DNA of 5,569 nt, taken from a bacterium UBP2_UBA2255 (GTDB lineage: Bacteria > Edwardsbacteria > AC1 > EtOH8). Positions 1 through 5,412 of this stretch are shown piece by piece; position 1 is the stretch's first letter, and every line of letters starts with the position of its first letter. The DNA lies in assembly GCA_002347565.1 (NCBI GenBank), contig DDXR01000078.1:617-6185 (forward strand), in the 5' to 3' direction. A model generated the notes under the pieces. That model ran no database searches, was not told where the DNA came from, and was given only the letters and a program-made list of their open reading frames with translations. The position numbers and the translations under genes were made by a program.

Positions 1-645
1 GAGGATCTTGGAATTGGCGGTCAGGTGGGCCGCCACCTGGTGGGCATTGGTGGCGATGACGCAATTGACGAGCTCGCTTTTCTTCGTGGCGGCGCAATCT
101 TTCTCGCCCTTGCAGGCCGCGCACTCTGTAACGGCCAGATCGACGCTGGGTTCGATGGCGCTGACGATGGCATCGATGTTGCTGCTGCCGCTGCTTTTCC
201 CTTTGGCCTCCACGGTGGCGGTGACGGCGCCGCACCGTTCATGTCCCAGCACCATGATCAGTGTCGACCCAAGATGCTCAGCGGCATATTCGATGCTCCC
301 GAGCACCACCGGATCGGGAATATTGCCGGCCACCCGGACAACGAACAGCTCTCCCAGGCCTTTGTCGAAAATGATTTCCGGCGGCACCCGGGAATCGGAA
401 CAACTGAGGATGACGGCATAGGGATGCTGGGTCCCGGCCAACGCGGTGCGGCTCGCCGCGTTGCTCGTCGCTGCATGGGTGAGCTTGTTGTCGACGTAAT
501 GCCGGTTGCCTTCCATCAGCCTGTGCATCGCCTCGTCCGGCGGAACGATCGCCTCGCTGTCGGGATTTGAATGCGCCAGCCCCGCTCCCAGGGTTAAAAT
601 CGCCCATGCAACGACGAATGATCGCATCATGTTTGATCCAGACAT
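1..645 (-). CDS. Beta-class carbonic anhydrase, exported; 3' end outside window
   Basis: Catalyses reversible hydration of CO2 to bicarbonate with a zinc-bound water. The 215 visible codons run open to the window edge, so the C-terminus is missing. The beta-class zinc site is complete: C82 with the D84/R86 dyad in CSDSR, then H135 and C138 in GHERCG. An N-terminal hydrophobic segment (about residues 6-24, MMRSFVVAWAILTLGAGLA) followed by HSNP looks like a Sec signal peptide, so the enzyme probably acts in the periplasm. The ATG at 645 was chosen because AAGGAGG lies 8 nt upstream (654-660). In-frame ATGs at 675 and 687 would bury that site inside the gene and spoil the signal peptide. An unusual feature is a cysteine-rich stretch, C175-x2-C178-x5-C184-x10-C195, after the active-site core. 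It sits 180 bases after the preceding gene and probably has its own promoter. Family assignment is very secure; periplasmic location is inferred. Confidence 0.95.
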   Translation of the reverse strand, partial: MSGSNMMRSFVVAWAILTLGAGLAHSNPDSEAIVPPDEAMHRLMEGNRHYVDNKLTHAATSNAASRTALAGTQHPYAVILSCSDSRVPPEIIFDKGLGELFVVRVAGNIPDPVVLGSIEYAAEHLGSTLIMVLGHERCGAVTATVEAKGKSSGSSNIDAIVSAIEPSVDLAVTECAACKGEKDCAATKKSELVNCVIATNAHQVAAHLTANSKIL

Positions 646-653
646 ACAGCCCA

Positions 654-660
654 CCTCCTT
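654..660 (-). promoter_or_regulatory. Ribosome binding site of the carbonic anhydrase
   Basis: AAGGAGG read on the minus strand, 8 nt before the ATG at 645. It is a near-perfect Shine-Dalgarno sequence and decides between three in-frame ATG candidates (645, 675, 687). Confidence 0.85.
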
Positions 661-708
661 GCGATGAATTTTCATGGTGAACAACATTGCGATGTGATTT
701 CCTCGTCT

Positions 709-737
709 TTTTAATGGGAAATGGTGTCCGCCGTCAA
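709..737 (-). promoter_or_regulatory. Candidate sigma-70-type promoter of the carbonic anhydrase
   Basis: On the minus strand TTGACG (732-737) matches five of six bases of a -35 box. It is followed after 17 nt by TTAAAA (709-714), a weak -10 box with three of six matches inside an A/T-rich patch. It lies about 65 nt before the start codon, inside a 180-base gap that is long for an operon. The -35 box is convincing and the -10 box is not. Confidence 0.35.
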
Positions 738-787
738 TCCTCCAATCGTCGGTGGCGCAGATGACTGGTTTGCAGGGACGGATTTTG

Positions 788-820
788 CCGGCAACACGGA
801 GGCCTTTCCCCTTTTGCCGG
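788..820 (-). repeat. Short inverted repeat after the membrane-protein gene
   Basis: On the minus strand CCGGCAA (814-820) and TTGCCGG (788-794) can form a 7-bp stem with a 19-nt loop, starting 5 nt after the stop codon at 826. The plus-strand word TTTTGCCGG also occurs twice directly (783-791 and 812-820). It could act as an mRNA 3' end structure, but no run of T follows it, so I do not call it an intrinsic terminator. Confidence 0.35.
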
Positions 821-825
821 AGACG

Positions 826-3282
826 TCACAGCCGCCGTTCGCAGGCCGCGGCCAGCAGGTAGAGGCCGAGGGCGGCGGCGATGACGAGGCGGAAGCCGCC
901 GTGCAGGGCGAGGATGGTGGCGGCGGTGGTGCTGATGACCGAAAAGAAGCCGTTGACTCCCCAGGCGAAGGGGACGAAGGCGGGGCGGTTCCGGCCCAGG
1001 CGCCCCAGCCCCAGCGGGAAGGGCATGCCCATCCAGAAGGCGAGGCCGCCGATCAGCAGGATGCTGACCACCACCCGCAGGGGGGCGGGCCAGGCGGCGC
1101 CGGCGTGGAACACCAGCGGCAGCAGCCACAGGTAGACGGCGGCAACGGTCACGATTGCGGCTGCCGCCAGGGCCACGGGGCGATCGCGCAACCAGACCGG
1201 ACGGATGATTGCCGCCCGGGCCGCCAGGCGGTCGGCATAGCCGCTGCCGCCGCCGGCGAAGAGGAGGAAGGAGGGGACGACCACCGCCATCGCCAGCAGC
1301 GGCTGGTTGAGAAAGAGCACGAATTGCTGGATGAAGGCGATCTCGAGGAAGAAAAAGGCCAGCCCCAGGGCGGCGAAATAGACAATGCGGAGGGCGTATC
1401 CGCCGGTCCCGGATTGCTGATGCCGCTGGGTGCGGTAGAGGGGGTGCAGCGGCAGGGCGATCAGCAGCAGGCTGACGGTGACGGCGACGGCCAGCGACAT
1501 CCACAGCAGCAGGTATTCCCACTCGAGCATCGCGGCCGACCCGGCGGCCCGTTGGGCCCACAGGTCGCCGAAGGAGCTCCAGCGGAAAAAATGGCCGAAC
1601 CACGGGCGGTCATCGGTGGCCGGGACGATGTTGAAGGGGTGGGAGCGGCGGTAGCCCTCCCCCTGCCAGATCTCCCGGGCGGCCTCGTAGAAAAACGGCC
1701 GCTGCAGGACATTGACGCGGTTGACCTCGGCCGGCCCGATGTCCGGCAGCCACACCAGGTCGAAGGCCCGGGTGCGGCAGAAGGCGCGGACCGCCTCCTG
1801 TCGCTGCGGCGACAGCGGCGCGGGGGAGGCGGCGATGGTGACGGTATTCCAGGTGCGGATGACCGCCACATGGCGGGATGGGTCCGGGTGTCGTTCCAGG
1901 CGAAGGGCCTCGGCGACCGTGGCGAGCATCTTGACCGCACTGCGCGGCGGCAGGTCGAGGGCCAGCGTGACGGCCAGGATGCCGCCCTCCGATAGCCGTG
2001 CCAGCGCCTGGCGGATGCCCTCGACGGTGTAGAGATACTGGGGGTCCAGGGCGTGACCGCCGGCCGCCGGCGGCGTGGCCGTGCCCAATGGCGAGACCTG
2101 GATCAGATCGTAGCGATCCCGGGCGGCGGCGAGAAAGCCGCGGACGTCGTGGCGATACAGCCGGACGCCGCTGCGGCCGTGGATGGCGCCGGCAAAATCG
2201 GCAAAGGGGAAGCGGACGAAATCGCTCAGCTCGCCCGAGGGTTCGACCGCATCGATCAGCGGGGCCTGTTCGAGCACGGCGTGCCAGACATCGCCCCCGC
2301 CGCCGGCGCCGAGCACCAGGACGCGGGGCCGGTCGACGAGGACATAGGGCAGGGCCATCGGCGTCCAGCGCAGGAACTCCATGGCCTCGGGCCCGCCCGT
2401 TCCCTGGAGGATCATGCCGACGGGATCGCCGTCGTGAAAGAGCGCGATCTGCTCCGGCGGGGTGGCCGGCGCCACCATGCTCAGCCCCGGAGCGAAGCGG
2501 AAGGGGATCGCATCGGAGCGCAGCGCGGTGAATTCCCCGGCGGGCGACCGGGTCCGGGCGGCAATGTGGATTCCGGGGACGTGCAGCGCCTGGGCCAGCC
2601 CCTTGAACGGGGACATGACCGGGGCCAGCCACTGGGTCGGCCAGAGGATGATGAGCAGGGCGATGGCCGTTGCCGCCAGCCGCCATGACCGGCGCCCCCG
2701 GCCCTCGCCGCGGGACACCAGCGCCGCCGCGGTCAGGCCGGCCAGGGCCAGGAGCCGCACCGCCCCCTGCGGGCTCAGGACAAAGAGCAGCACCATGATC
2801 AGCAGGGCCCCGCCGGCCGCCCCGGTGAGATCGGCGCGATAGATCCGCGCCACCGCTCCGGTTTGCCAGCGCATGGTCAGGCCGATGCACAGGCCGGCAC
2901 AGGCGAACGGCAGCGACACCAGGCTGAACACCGCCGCCAGTCGCCCCAGTTGCCCGCCGTCCCAGATCACCTCGGGGGGATTGAAGCCGAGGCGGCCGGC
3001 CAGCGAGGTGGCCACCGGCAGGGTGAAGGTGAACAGCAGGGCGCTGCAGCAGAATGAGCGATGAAAATTGCGGAGCAGCCGCTCCTGCAGCAGCGCCAGG
3101 ATGGTGCCCGAGACGCCGAAACCGAGCAGGGCCATGCCGATGATCAGGTGGGCGAATTGCGACCAGTACATCAGCGAGAAAAAGCGCAGCAGCACCAGCT
3201 CGTAGCCCAGTGCGGCCCCGGAGACCAGCGCCACTGCGACCAGCAGCCGGCGGCCGCCATCCTGCAGCGGGCTGCCGCTCAC
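826..3282 (-). CDS. Polytopic membrane protein with central spermidine-synthase-like domain
   Basis: 818 residues in three parts. About seven hydrophobic segments lie in residues 12-219 (for example 12-35, 41-66, 79-98, 114-137, 152-169). A soluble Rossmann-like region follows at about 220-585. About seven more hydrophobic segments fill 588-814. The central domain has a glycine-rich nucleotide-binding loop, VLVLGAGGGGD (321-331), an acidic residue in DAVEP (E347) as in aminopropyltransferase/methyltransferase folds, and TDDRPWF at 556-562. The C-terminal half carries FFLEIAFIQQF (644-654) and GMPFPLGL (752-759), which I associate with large membrane proteins annotated as spermidine synthase or fused MFS/spermidine synthase. 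Where spermidine synthases have the catalytic D-x-x-D-P after a YD strand, this protein reads YDLIQVSPLG (391-400), so true aminopropyl transfer is doubtful. The start is GTG at 3282: an in-frame TGA immediately precedes it, and it overlaps the pcm stop as GTGA, implying translational coupling. Family membership is secure; substrate and reaction are unknown. Confidence 0.88.
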   Translation of the reverse strand: MSGSPLQDGGRRLLVAVALVSGAALGYELVLLRFFSLMYWSQFAHLIIGMALLGFGVSGTILALLQERLLRNFHRSFCCSALLFTFTLPVATSLAGRLGFNPPEVIWDGGQLGRLAAVFSLVSLPFACAGLCIGLTMRWQTGAVARIYRADLTGAAGGALLIMVLLFVLSPQGAVRLLALAGLTAAALVSRGEGRGRRSWRLAATAIALLIILWPTQWLAPVMSPFKGLAQALHVPGIHIAARTRSPAGEFTALRSDAIPFRFAPGLSMVAPATPPEQIALFHDGDPVGMILQGTGGPEAMEFLRWTPMALPYVLVDRPRVLVLGAGGGGDVWHAVLEQAPLIDAVEPSGELSDFVRFPFADFAGAIHGRSGVRLYRHDVRGFLAAARDRYDLIQVSPLGTATPPAAGGHALDPQYLYTVEGIRQALARLSEGGILAVTLALDLPPRSAVKMLATVAEALRLERHPDPSRHVAVIRTWNTVTIAASPAPLSPQRQEAVRAFCRTRAFDLVWLPDIGPAEVNRVNVLQRPFFYEAAREIWQGEGYRRSHPFNIVPATDDRPWFGHFFRWSSFGDLWAQRAAGSAAMLEWEYLLLWMSLAVAVTVSLLLIALPLHPLYRTQRHQQSGTGGYALRIVYFAALGLAFFFLEIAFIQQFVLFLNQPLLAMAVVVPSFLLFAGGGSGYADRLAARAAIIRPVWLRDRPVALAAAAIVTVAAVYLWLLPLVFHAGAAWPAPLRVVVSILLIGGLAFWMGMPFPLGLGRLGRNRPAFVPFAWGVNGFFSVISTTAATILALHGGFRLVIAAALGLYLLAAACERRL

Positions 3283-4022
3283 TCACGTTGTCCCGTCAGC
3301 GGCACGAACTGGACCGGCAGCACATTGCGGGTCGAGATCTCGCCCAAAGCGGTTTTTTCCACCAGCATCAGGTACTGCACCGCGAACTGGGCCCCCACCG
3401 GGATCACCATCCGCCCGCCCGGCTTGAGCTGCCGCACCAGCGGCGGCGGAATATAGGCGGCGGCGGCCGTGACCACGATCGCATCGAAGGGGGCCTCGGC
3501 CTCCAGGCCATAGTAGCCGTCACCCTCATGGACGGTGACGTTGCCGTAGCCCAGCCGCTGCAGTCGCGCCCGGCATTCGCGGGCCAGTTCGGGGATGATC
3601 TCGATGGAATGGACCTCTTTCACCAGCCGCGACAGGATCGCCGCCTGATACCCCGATCCGGCGCCCACCTCCAGCACCTTGGCGTCCCTCGATACCGCCA
3701 GCAGATCGGTCATCAGGGCGACGATATAGGGCTGGGATATGGTCTGCCCGTACCCGATCGGCAACGGGCGGTTGACATAGGCGGCATCGCGGTTGTGCTC
3801 CGGCACGAACTCATGCCGGGGCACCTCGCCGATCACCTTCATCACCTCCCTGTTGAGCCGGGGACGTCCGATATGGTCCGCCGTGGTGATGACGTCCAGC
3901 TCGATTTCCTTGACCATCCGGTCCCGTGCCTTGCGCATATCCTCCCCCTCGTCGGCCCGACCGTTGTGCCAGGTCAGGGCCAGGCCGATCATCAGCAACG
4001 ACAGCATCCCCGGCCAGTTCAT
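3279..4022 (-). CDS. pcm: Protein-L-isoaspartate O-methyltransferase with N-terminal export signal
   Basis: Methylates the carboxyl of L-isoaspartyl residues in aged proteins using S-adenosylmethionine, starting their repair. The 247-residue product shows the family landmarks in order: RHEFVPE (69-75), the active-site segment GYGQTISQPY (90-99), SAM-binding motif I VLEVGAGSGYQ (116-126), and the late motif LKPGGRMVIPVG (199-210). The first 23 residues, MNWPGMLSLLMIGLALTWHNGRA, form a hydrophobic segment ending in GRA before DE, a plausible signal-peptidase site. It could instead be an uncleaved anchor. Cytoplasmic Pcm of enteric bacteria is about 208 residues and lacks this extension. The ATG at 4022 was chosen because AGGAGG sits 7 nt upstream; the reading frame stays open to 4112 but without a comparable site. 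The stop overlaps the GTG of the membrane-protein gene by one GTGA, so the two form an operon. Enzyme family is very secure; the export of a SAM-dependent enzyme is the odd point. Confidence 0.94.
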   Translation of the reverse strand: MNWPGMLSLLMIGLALTWHNGRADEGEDMRKARDRMVKEIELDVITTADHIGRPRLNREVMKVIGEVPRHEFVPEHNRDAAYVNRPLPIGYGQTISQPYIVALMTDLLAVSRDAKVLEVGAGSGYQAAILSRLVKEVHSIEIIPELARECRARLQRLGYGNVTVHEGDGYYGLEAEAPFDAIVVTAAAAYIPPPLVRQLKPGGRMVIPVGAQFAVQYLMLVEKTALGEISTRNVLPVQFVPLTGQRE

Positions 4023-4029
4023 GTGTTCG

Positions 4030-4035
4030 CCTCCT
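4030..4035 (-). promoter_or_regulatory. Ribosome binding site of pcm
   Basis: AGGAGG on the minus strand, 7 nt before the ATG at 4022. It fixes the start at the signal-peptide methionine rather than at the longer in-frame ATG at 4112. Confidence 0.8.
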
Positions 4036-4085
4036 GCCTGCAGTTGTCCCGCGAGGTGACACGACCGCCACCCTCTCTCAATAGT

Positions 4086-4112
4086 ATTATGGATTTCGGC
4101 AGGCGGTGGCAA
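4086..4112 (-). promoter_or_regulatory. Candidate promoter of the pcm operon
   Basis: On the minus strand TTGCCA (4107-4112) and CATAAT (4086-4091) each match five of six consensus bases. The 15-nt spacing is shorter than the usual 16-18. The surrounding ATAATACTAT is the only A/T-rich patch in a GC-rich gap and sits about 65 nt before the pcm start. Sigma-70-type recognition is inferred. Confidence 0.4.
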
Positions 4113-4220
4113 GGAGTGATTGTGATCGCCCGGGGGCCGCCGCCGGGGGCCGAGCGGGGCAGATGGGCGTCGACGGGGCCGGCCGGGCGCTTGCCGGCGG
4201 CGGCTGGGCGAGGGAAAGGT

Positions 4221-4237
4221 GCTGCCTCCCGGGCAGC
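4221..4237 (-). terminator. Compact hairpin after the 17-codon ORF, terminator-like
   Basis: On the minus strand GCTGCC-CGGGA-GGCAGC forms a 6-bp GC-rich stem with a 5-nt loop, starting 10 nt after the micro-ORF stop. It is followed by ACCTTTCCCTC, which is pyrimidine-rich but not a true T run. It could end a short transcript; intrinsic termination is uncertain. Confidence 0.35.
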
Positions 4238-4247
4238 CGGTCGGTCA

Positions 4248-4301
4248 TCAGGCCTGGTACAGGGTGTCGGCGACGCCGGCTACCAATGCAATCTTTCCCA
4301 T
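4248..4301 (-). CDS. Possible 17-residue micro-ORF or gene remnant
   Basis: The frame reads MGKIALVAGVADTLYQA and stops with TGA. Its ATG is preceded by AGGAGG (4309-4314) at an ideal 7-nt spacing, as strong as the sites of the real genes in this window. The ORF starts 87 nt after the ycaC stop and lies 225 nt before the pcm start. The peptide is mildly hydrophobic. MGKIALVAG resembles the first beta strand and turn of short-chain dehydrogenase-type Rossmann proteins, so it may be the intact start of a gene whose remainder was lost. Alternatively it may be a genuine small peptide or a leader. I do not recognise it as any known small protein. The binding site is seen directly; translation and function are inference. 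Confidence 0.4.
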   Translation of the reverse strand: MGKIALVAGVADTLYQA

Positions 4302-4337
4302 ATATTGTCCTCCTGGAGATGAATCGCAGCCAACCAT

Positions 4338-4373
4338 CGCTCCGGCGAAGCGGGTTGCCGATCTGCCGGAGCG
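4338..4373 (-). repeat. Perfect 9-bp inverted repeat after ycaC
   Basis: Plus-strand CGCTCCGGC (4338-4346) and GCCGGAGCG (4365-4373) are perfect complements separated by 18 nt, beginning 15 nt after the ycaC stop codon. In the ycaC mRNA this would form a stable 3' hairpin. No T run follows, so it may stabilise the transcript end or serve in factor-dependent termination rather than being a classical terminator. Confidence 0.5.
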
Positions 4374-4388
4374 CCGGGCCGACGGTCG

Positions 4389-5021
4389 TCACTTCCTGCC
4401 GGCCAAGGCGAAATAGCTCGTCATGAGATTCCGGTAATTCGGGATATGGTTGGAGAAGAGCGTGCCGAGACCTTCGATATCGTTGCGCCAGTCGCGGTGC
4501 AGCTCGCAGGCCATGCCGAACCAGTTCATCAGCTGGACGCCGGCGGCCTGCATGCGCAGCCAGGCGCTGTGGCGGGTGATCTCGTTGAAGGTGCCGGAAG
4601 CGTCGGTGATCACGAACACTTCATAGCCCTCCTCCAGGGCCGAGAGCGCCGGAAAGGCGACGCAGACCTCGGTGACCACGCCGGCGATGATCAGTTGTCG
4701 GCGCCCGGTGTCTTTGACGGCACGAACGAAATCCTCGTTGTCCCAGGCGTTGATGTTGCCGGGCCGGGCGATGTAGGGTGCGTCCGGAAACATCTCCTTC
4801 AACTCCGGCAGGAGCGGGCCGTTCGGGCCGTTCTCGAAGCTGGTGGAGAGAATGGTCGGCAGCTTGAAATACCTGCCGCAGGAGGCGACAGCCAGGACGT
4901 TGTTCTTGAACTCGCTCGGCTCGAAGTCCTGCACCAGCGAGATCAGGCCCGCCTGGTGGTCGACCAGCAGCAGCGCGGCATCGTCTTTGGAAAGACGGGT
5001 ATACTTGAATGATGTACTCAT
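4389..5021 (-). CDS. ycaC: YcaC-type cysteine hydrolase, isochorismatase superfamily
   Basis: 210 residues, the usual length for YcaC. It follows the enterobacterial YcaC sequence, as I remember it, almost residue for residue over long stretches, including FENGPNGPLLPELK, YIARPGNINAWDNEDF, IIAGVVTEVCVAFPALSA and DASGTFNEITRHSAW. The isochorismatase-superfamily catalytic positions are visible: D21 in LLVDHQAG and the nucleophile C120 in VVTEVCVAF. The lysine position is R86 in ARPGN, as I recall for YcaC. The protein is soluble, with no signal peptide, and YcaC is known to form oligomeric rings; its physiological substrate is not established. The ATG at 5021 was chosen because AAGGAG lies 6 nt upstream (5028-5033) and MSTSFKYTRL aligns with the YcaC N-terminus; the frame stays open upstream to 5129. 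It is flanked by gaps of over 300 bases on both sides, so it is probably transcribed alone. Such solitary YcaC genes are often mobile between lineages, but I see no transfer marks besides the flanking repeats. Confidence 0.95.
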   Translation of the reverse strand: MSTSFKYTRLSKDDAALLLVDHQAGLISLVQDFEPSEFKNNVLAVASCGRYFKLPTILSTSFENGPNGPLLPELKEMFPDAPYIARPGNINAWDNEDFVRAVKDTGRRQLIIAGVVTEVCVAFPALSALEEGYEVFVITDASGTFNEITRHSAWLRMQAAGVQLMNWFGMACELHRDWRNDIEGLGTLFSNHIPNYRNLMTSYFALAGRK

Positions 5022-5027
5022 GATTGA

Positions 5028-5033
5028 CTCCTT
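5028..5033 (-). promoter_or_regulatory. Ribosome binding site of ycaC
   Basis: AAGGAG on the minus strand, 6 nt before the ATG at 5021. It supports this start over the upstream in-frame codon at 5129, which would add 36 residues not found in YcaC proteins. Confidence 0.8.
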
Positions 5034-5086
5034 CTGCGGAAGCTCTCTCCGCAATGGATCGCGGTTGAAGTTCAATCTGCCGCTTG

Positions 5087-5114
5087 CCCCGGGTGACGGG
5101 TCGAGCGCCCGGGG
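5087..5114 (-). promoter_or_regulatory. GC-rich hairpin in the ycaC leader
   Basis: CCCCGGG (5087-5093) and CCCGGGG (5108-5114) form a perfect 7-bp all-GC stem with a 14-nt loop. It lies between the 16-codon ORF (stop at 5133) and the ycaC start, 53 nt before the ycaC ribosome binding site. No T run follows it in the direction of transcription. The hairpin is seen directly; any role in attenuation is speculative. Confidence 0.4.
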
Positions 5115-5132
5115 ATCAGGCAATAGCACCTG

Positions 5133-5183
5133 TCAGGCGCCTTGCTGAATCTCCATGGGTACAATTTTAAGCATTCTTTTCAT
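5133..5183 (-). CDS. Possible 16-residue leader peptide or micro-ORF upstream of ycaC
   Basis: The frame reads MKRMLKIVPMEIQQGA followed by TGA. A purine-rich AAGGA (5191-5195) sits 7 nt before the ATG, within AAAAGGAAGAAGAT. The ORF ends 111 nt before the ycaC start and is followed by a GC-rich hairpin, the arrangement expected of a translated leader. It could also be a leftover N-terminus of a lost gene. The peptide is short and basic at its N-terminus, and I recognise no family. It has no run of a single amino acid of the kind used in classical attenuators. Existence of the ORF and its binding site is seen; translation is inferred. Confidence 0.35.
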   Translation of the reverse strand: MKRMLKIVPMEIQQGA

Positions 5184-5203
5184 ATCTTCTTCCTTTTATG
5201 GCG

Positions 5204-5254
5204 GCAAACGGTAACCGACTGCCATTCTGCGGACGTGATCGGTGAACCGTTTGC
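5204..5254 (-). promoter_or_regulatory. Long inverted repeat (14 paired bases) in the ycaC upstream region
   Basis: Left arm GCAAACGGT-A-ACCGA (5204-5218) pairs with right arm TCGGT-GA-ACCGTTTGC (5239-5254): nine plus five base pairs around a one-by-two-base internal loop, with a 20-nt apical loop. It ends just before the ribosome binding site of the 16-codon ORF. As RNA it would be a strong 5' leader hairpin; as DNA it could be a widely spaced operator. No T run follows it, so a terminator is unlikely. Confidence 0.5.
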
Positions 5255-5394
5255 AAAATGACACAATCACACAGTACGTCCCACTCGCATCTCGGTTGGA
5301 CGAGACAATGCATGTCGTCATATAAAGGCAAAAGCAGCGAAAATGGATACATTGGGGTGGGGAGAAGTGGCGAACCGCCAACGGCATGCAGCCT

Positions 5395-5412
5395 CTCGAA
5401 ATGCATTTCGAG
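5395..5412. repeat. 18-bp perfect palindrome at the edge of the repeat cluster
   Basis: CTCGAAATGCATTTCGAG is a perfect palindrome. Its right half is the first nine bases (CATTTCGAG) of the tandem repeat unit that follows, so the left half looks like the start of an oppositely oriented copy of the same repeat. Confidence 0.7.

Larger units (their letters stand above)
4023..4388. other. 366-base gap between ycaC and pcm
   Basis: Contains no sizeable gene I can support. It holds a 9-bp inverted repeat near the ycaC stop, a 17-codon ORF with strong ribosome binding site, a compact hairpin right after that ORF, a very GC-rich stretch (about 4125-4215, including two direct copies of CCGGGGGCC), and the candidate pcm promoter. 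A 101-codon frame spanning 4087-4392 is rich in Pro, Ala and Arg and lacks a binding site, so I regard it as non-coding. Confidence 0.6.

Noticed and set aside
646..687. Upstream in-frame ATG starts for the carbonic anhydrase (675 and 687)
   Set aside because: They would place the strong ribosome binding site inside the coding region and put charged residues before a good signal peptide.
721..1995. 424-codon open frame on the plus strand
   Set aside because: It lies antisense to the membrane-protein gene, is made of Gly/Asp/Gln/Glu-rich low-complexity sequence typical of a reversed GC-rich gene, and shows no domain or ribosome binding site.
1610..3286. 558-codon minus-strand frame beginning with GTG at 3286
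   Set aside because: It is rich in Arg, Pro, Gly and Ala and is a shifted reading of the membrane-protein gene, whose true frame shows membrane helices and family motifs.
3210..4322. 370-codon plus-strand frame opposite pcm
   Set aside because: His/Gln/Arg-rich antisense shadow; the minus-strand frame carries all Pcm motifs.
4087..4392. 101-codon minus-strand frame in the ycaC-pcm gap
   Set aside because: No ribosome binding site at its ATG, composition dominated by Pro/Ala/Arg, and it crosses the inverted repeat and the GC-rich low-complexity stretch.
4446..5012. 188-codon plus-strand frame opposite ycaC
   Set aside because: Antisense to a gene whose product matches YcaC throughout; no family features of its own.
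5126..5140. Small hairpin over the stop of the 16-codon ORF
   Set aside because: Only five pairs including one G-U, with no T run; too weak to list as a feature.
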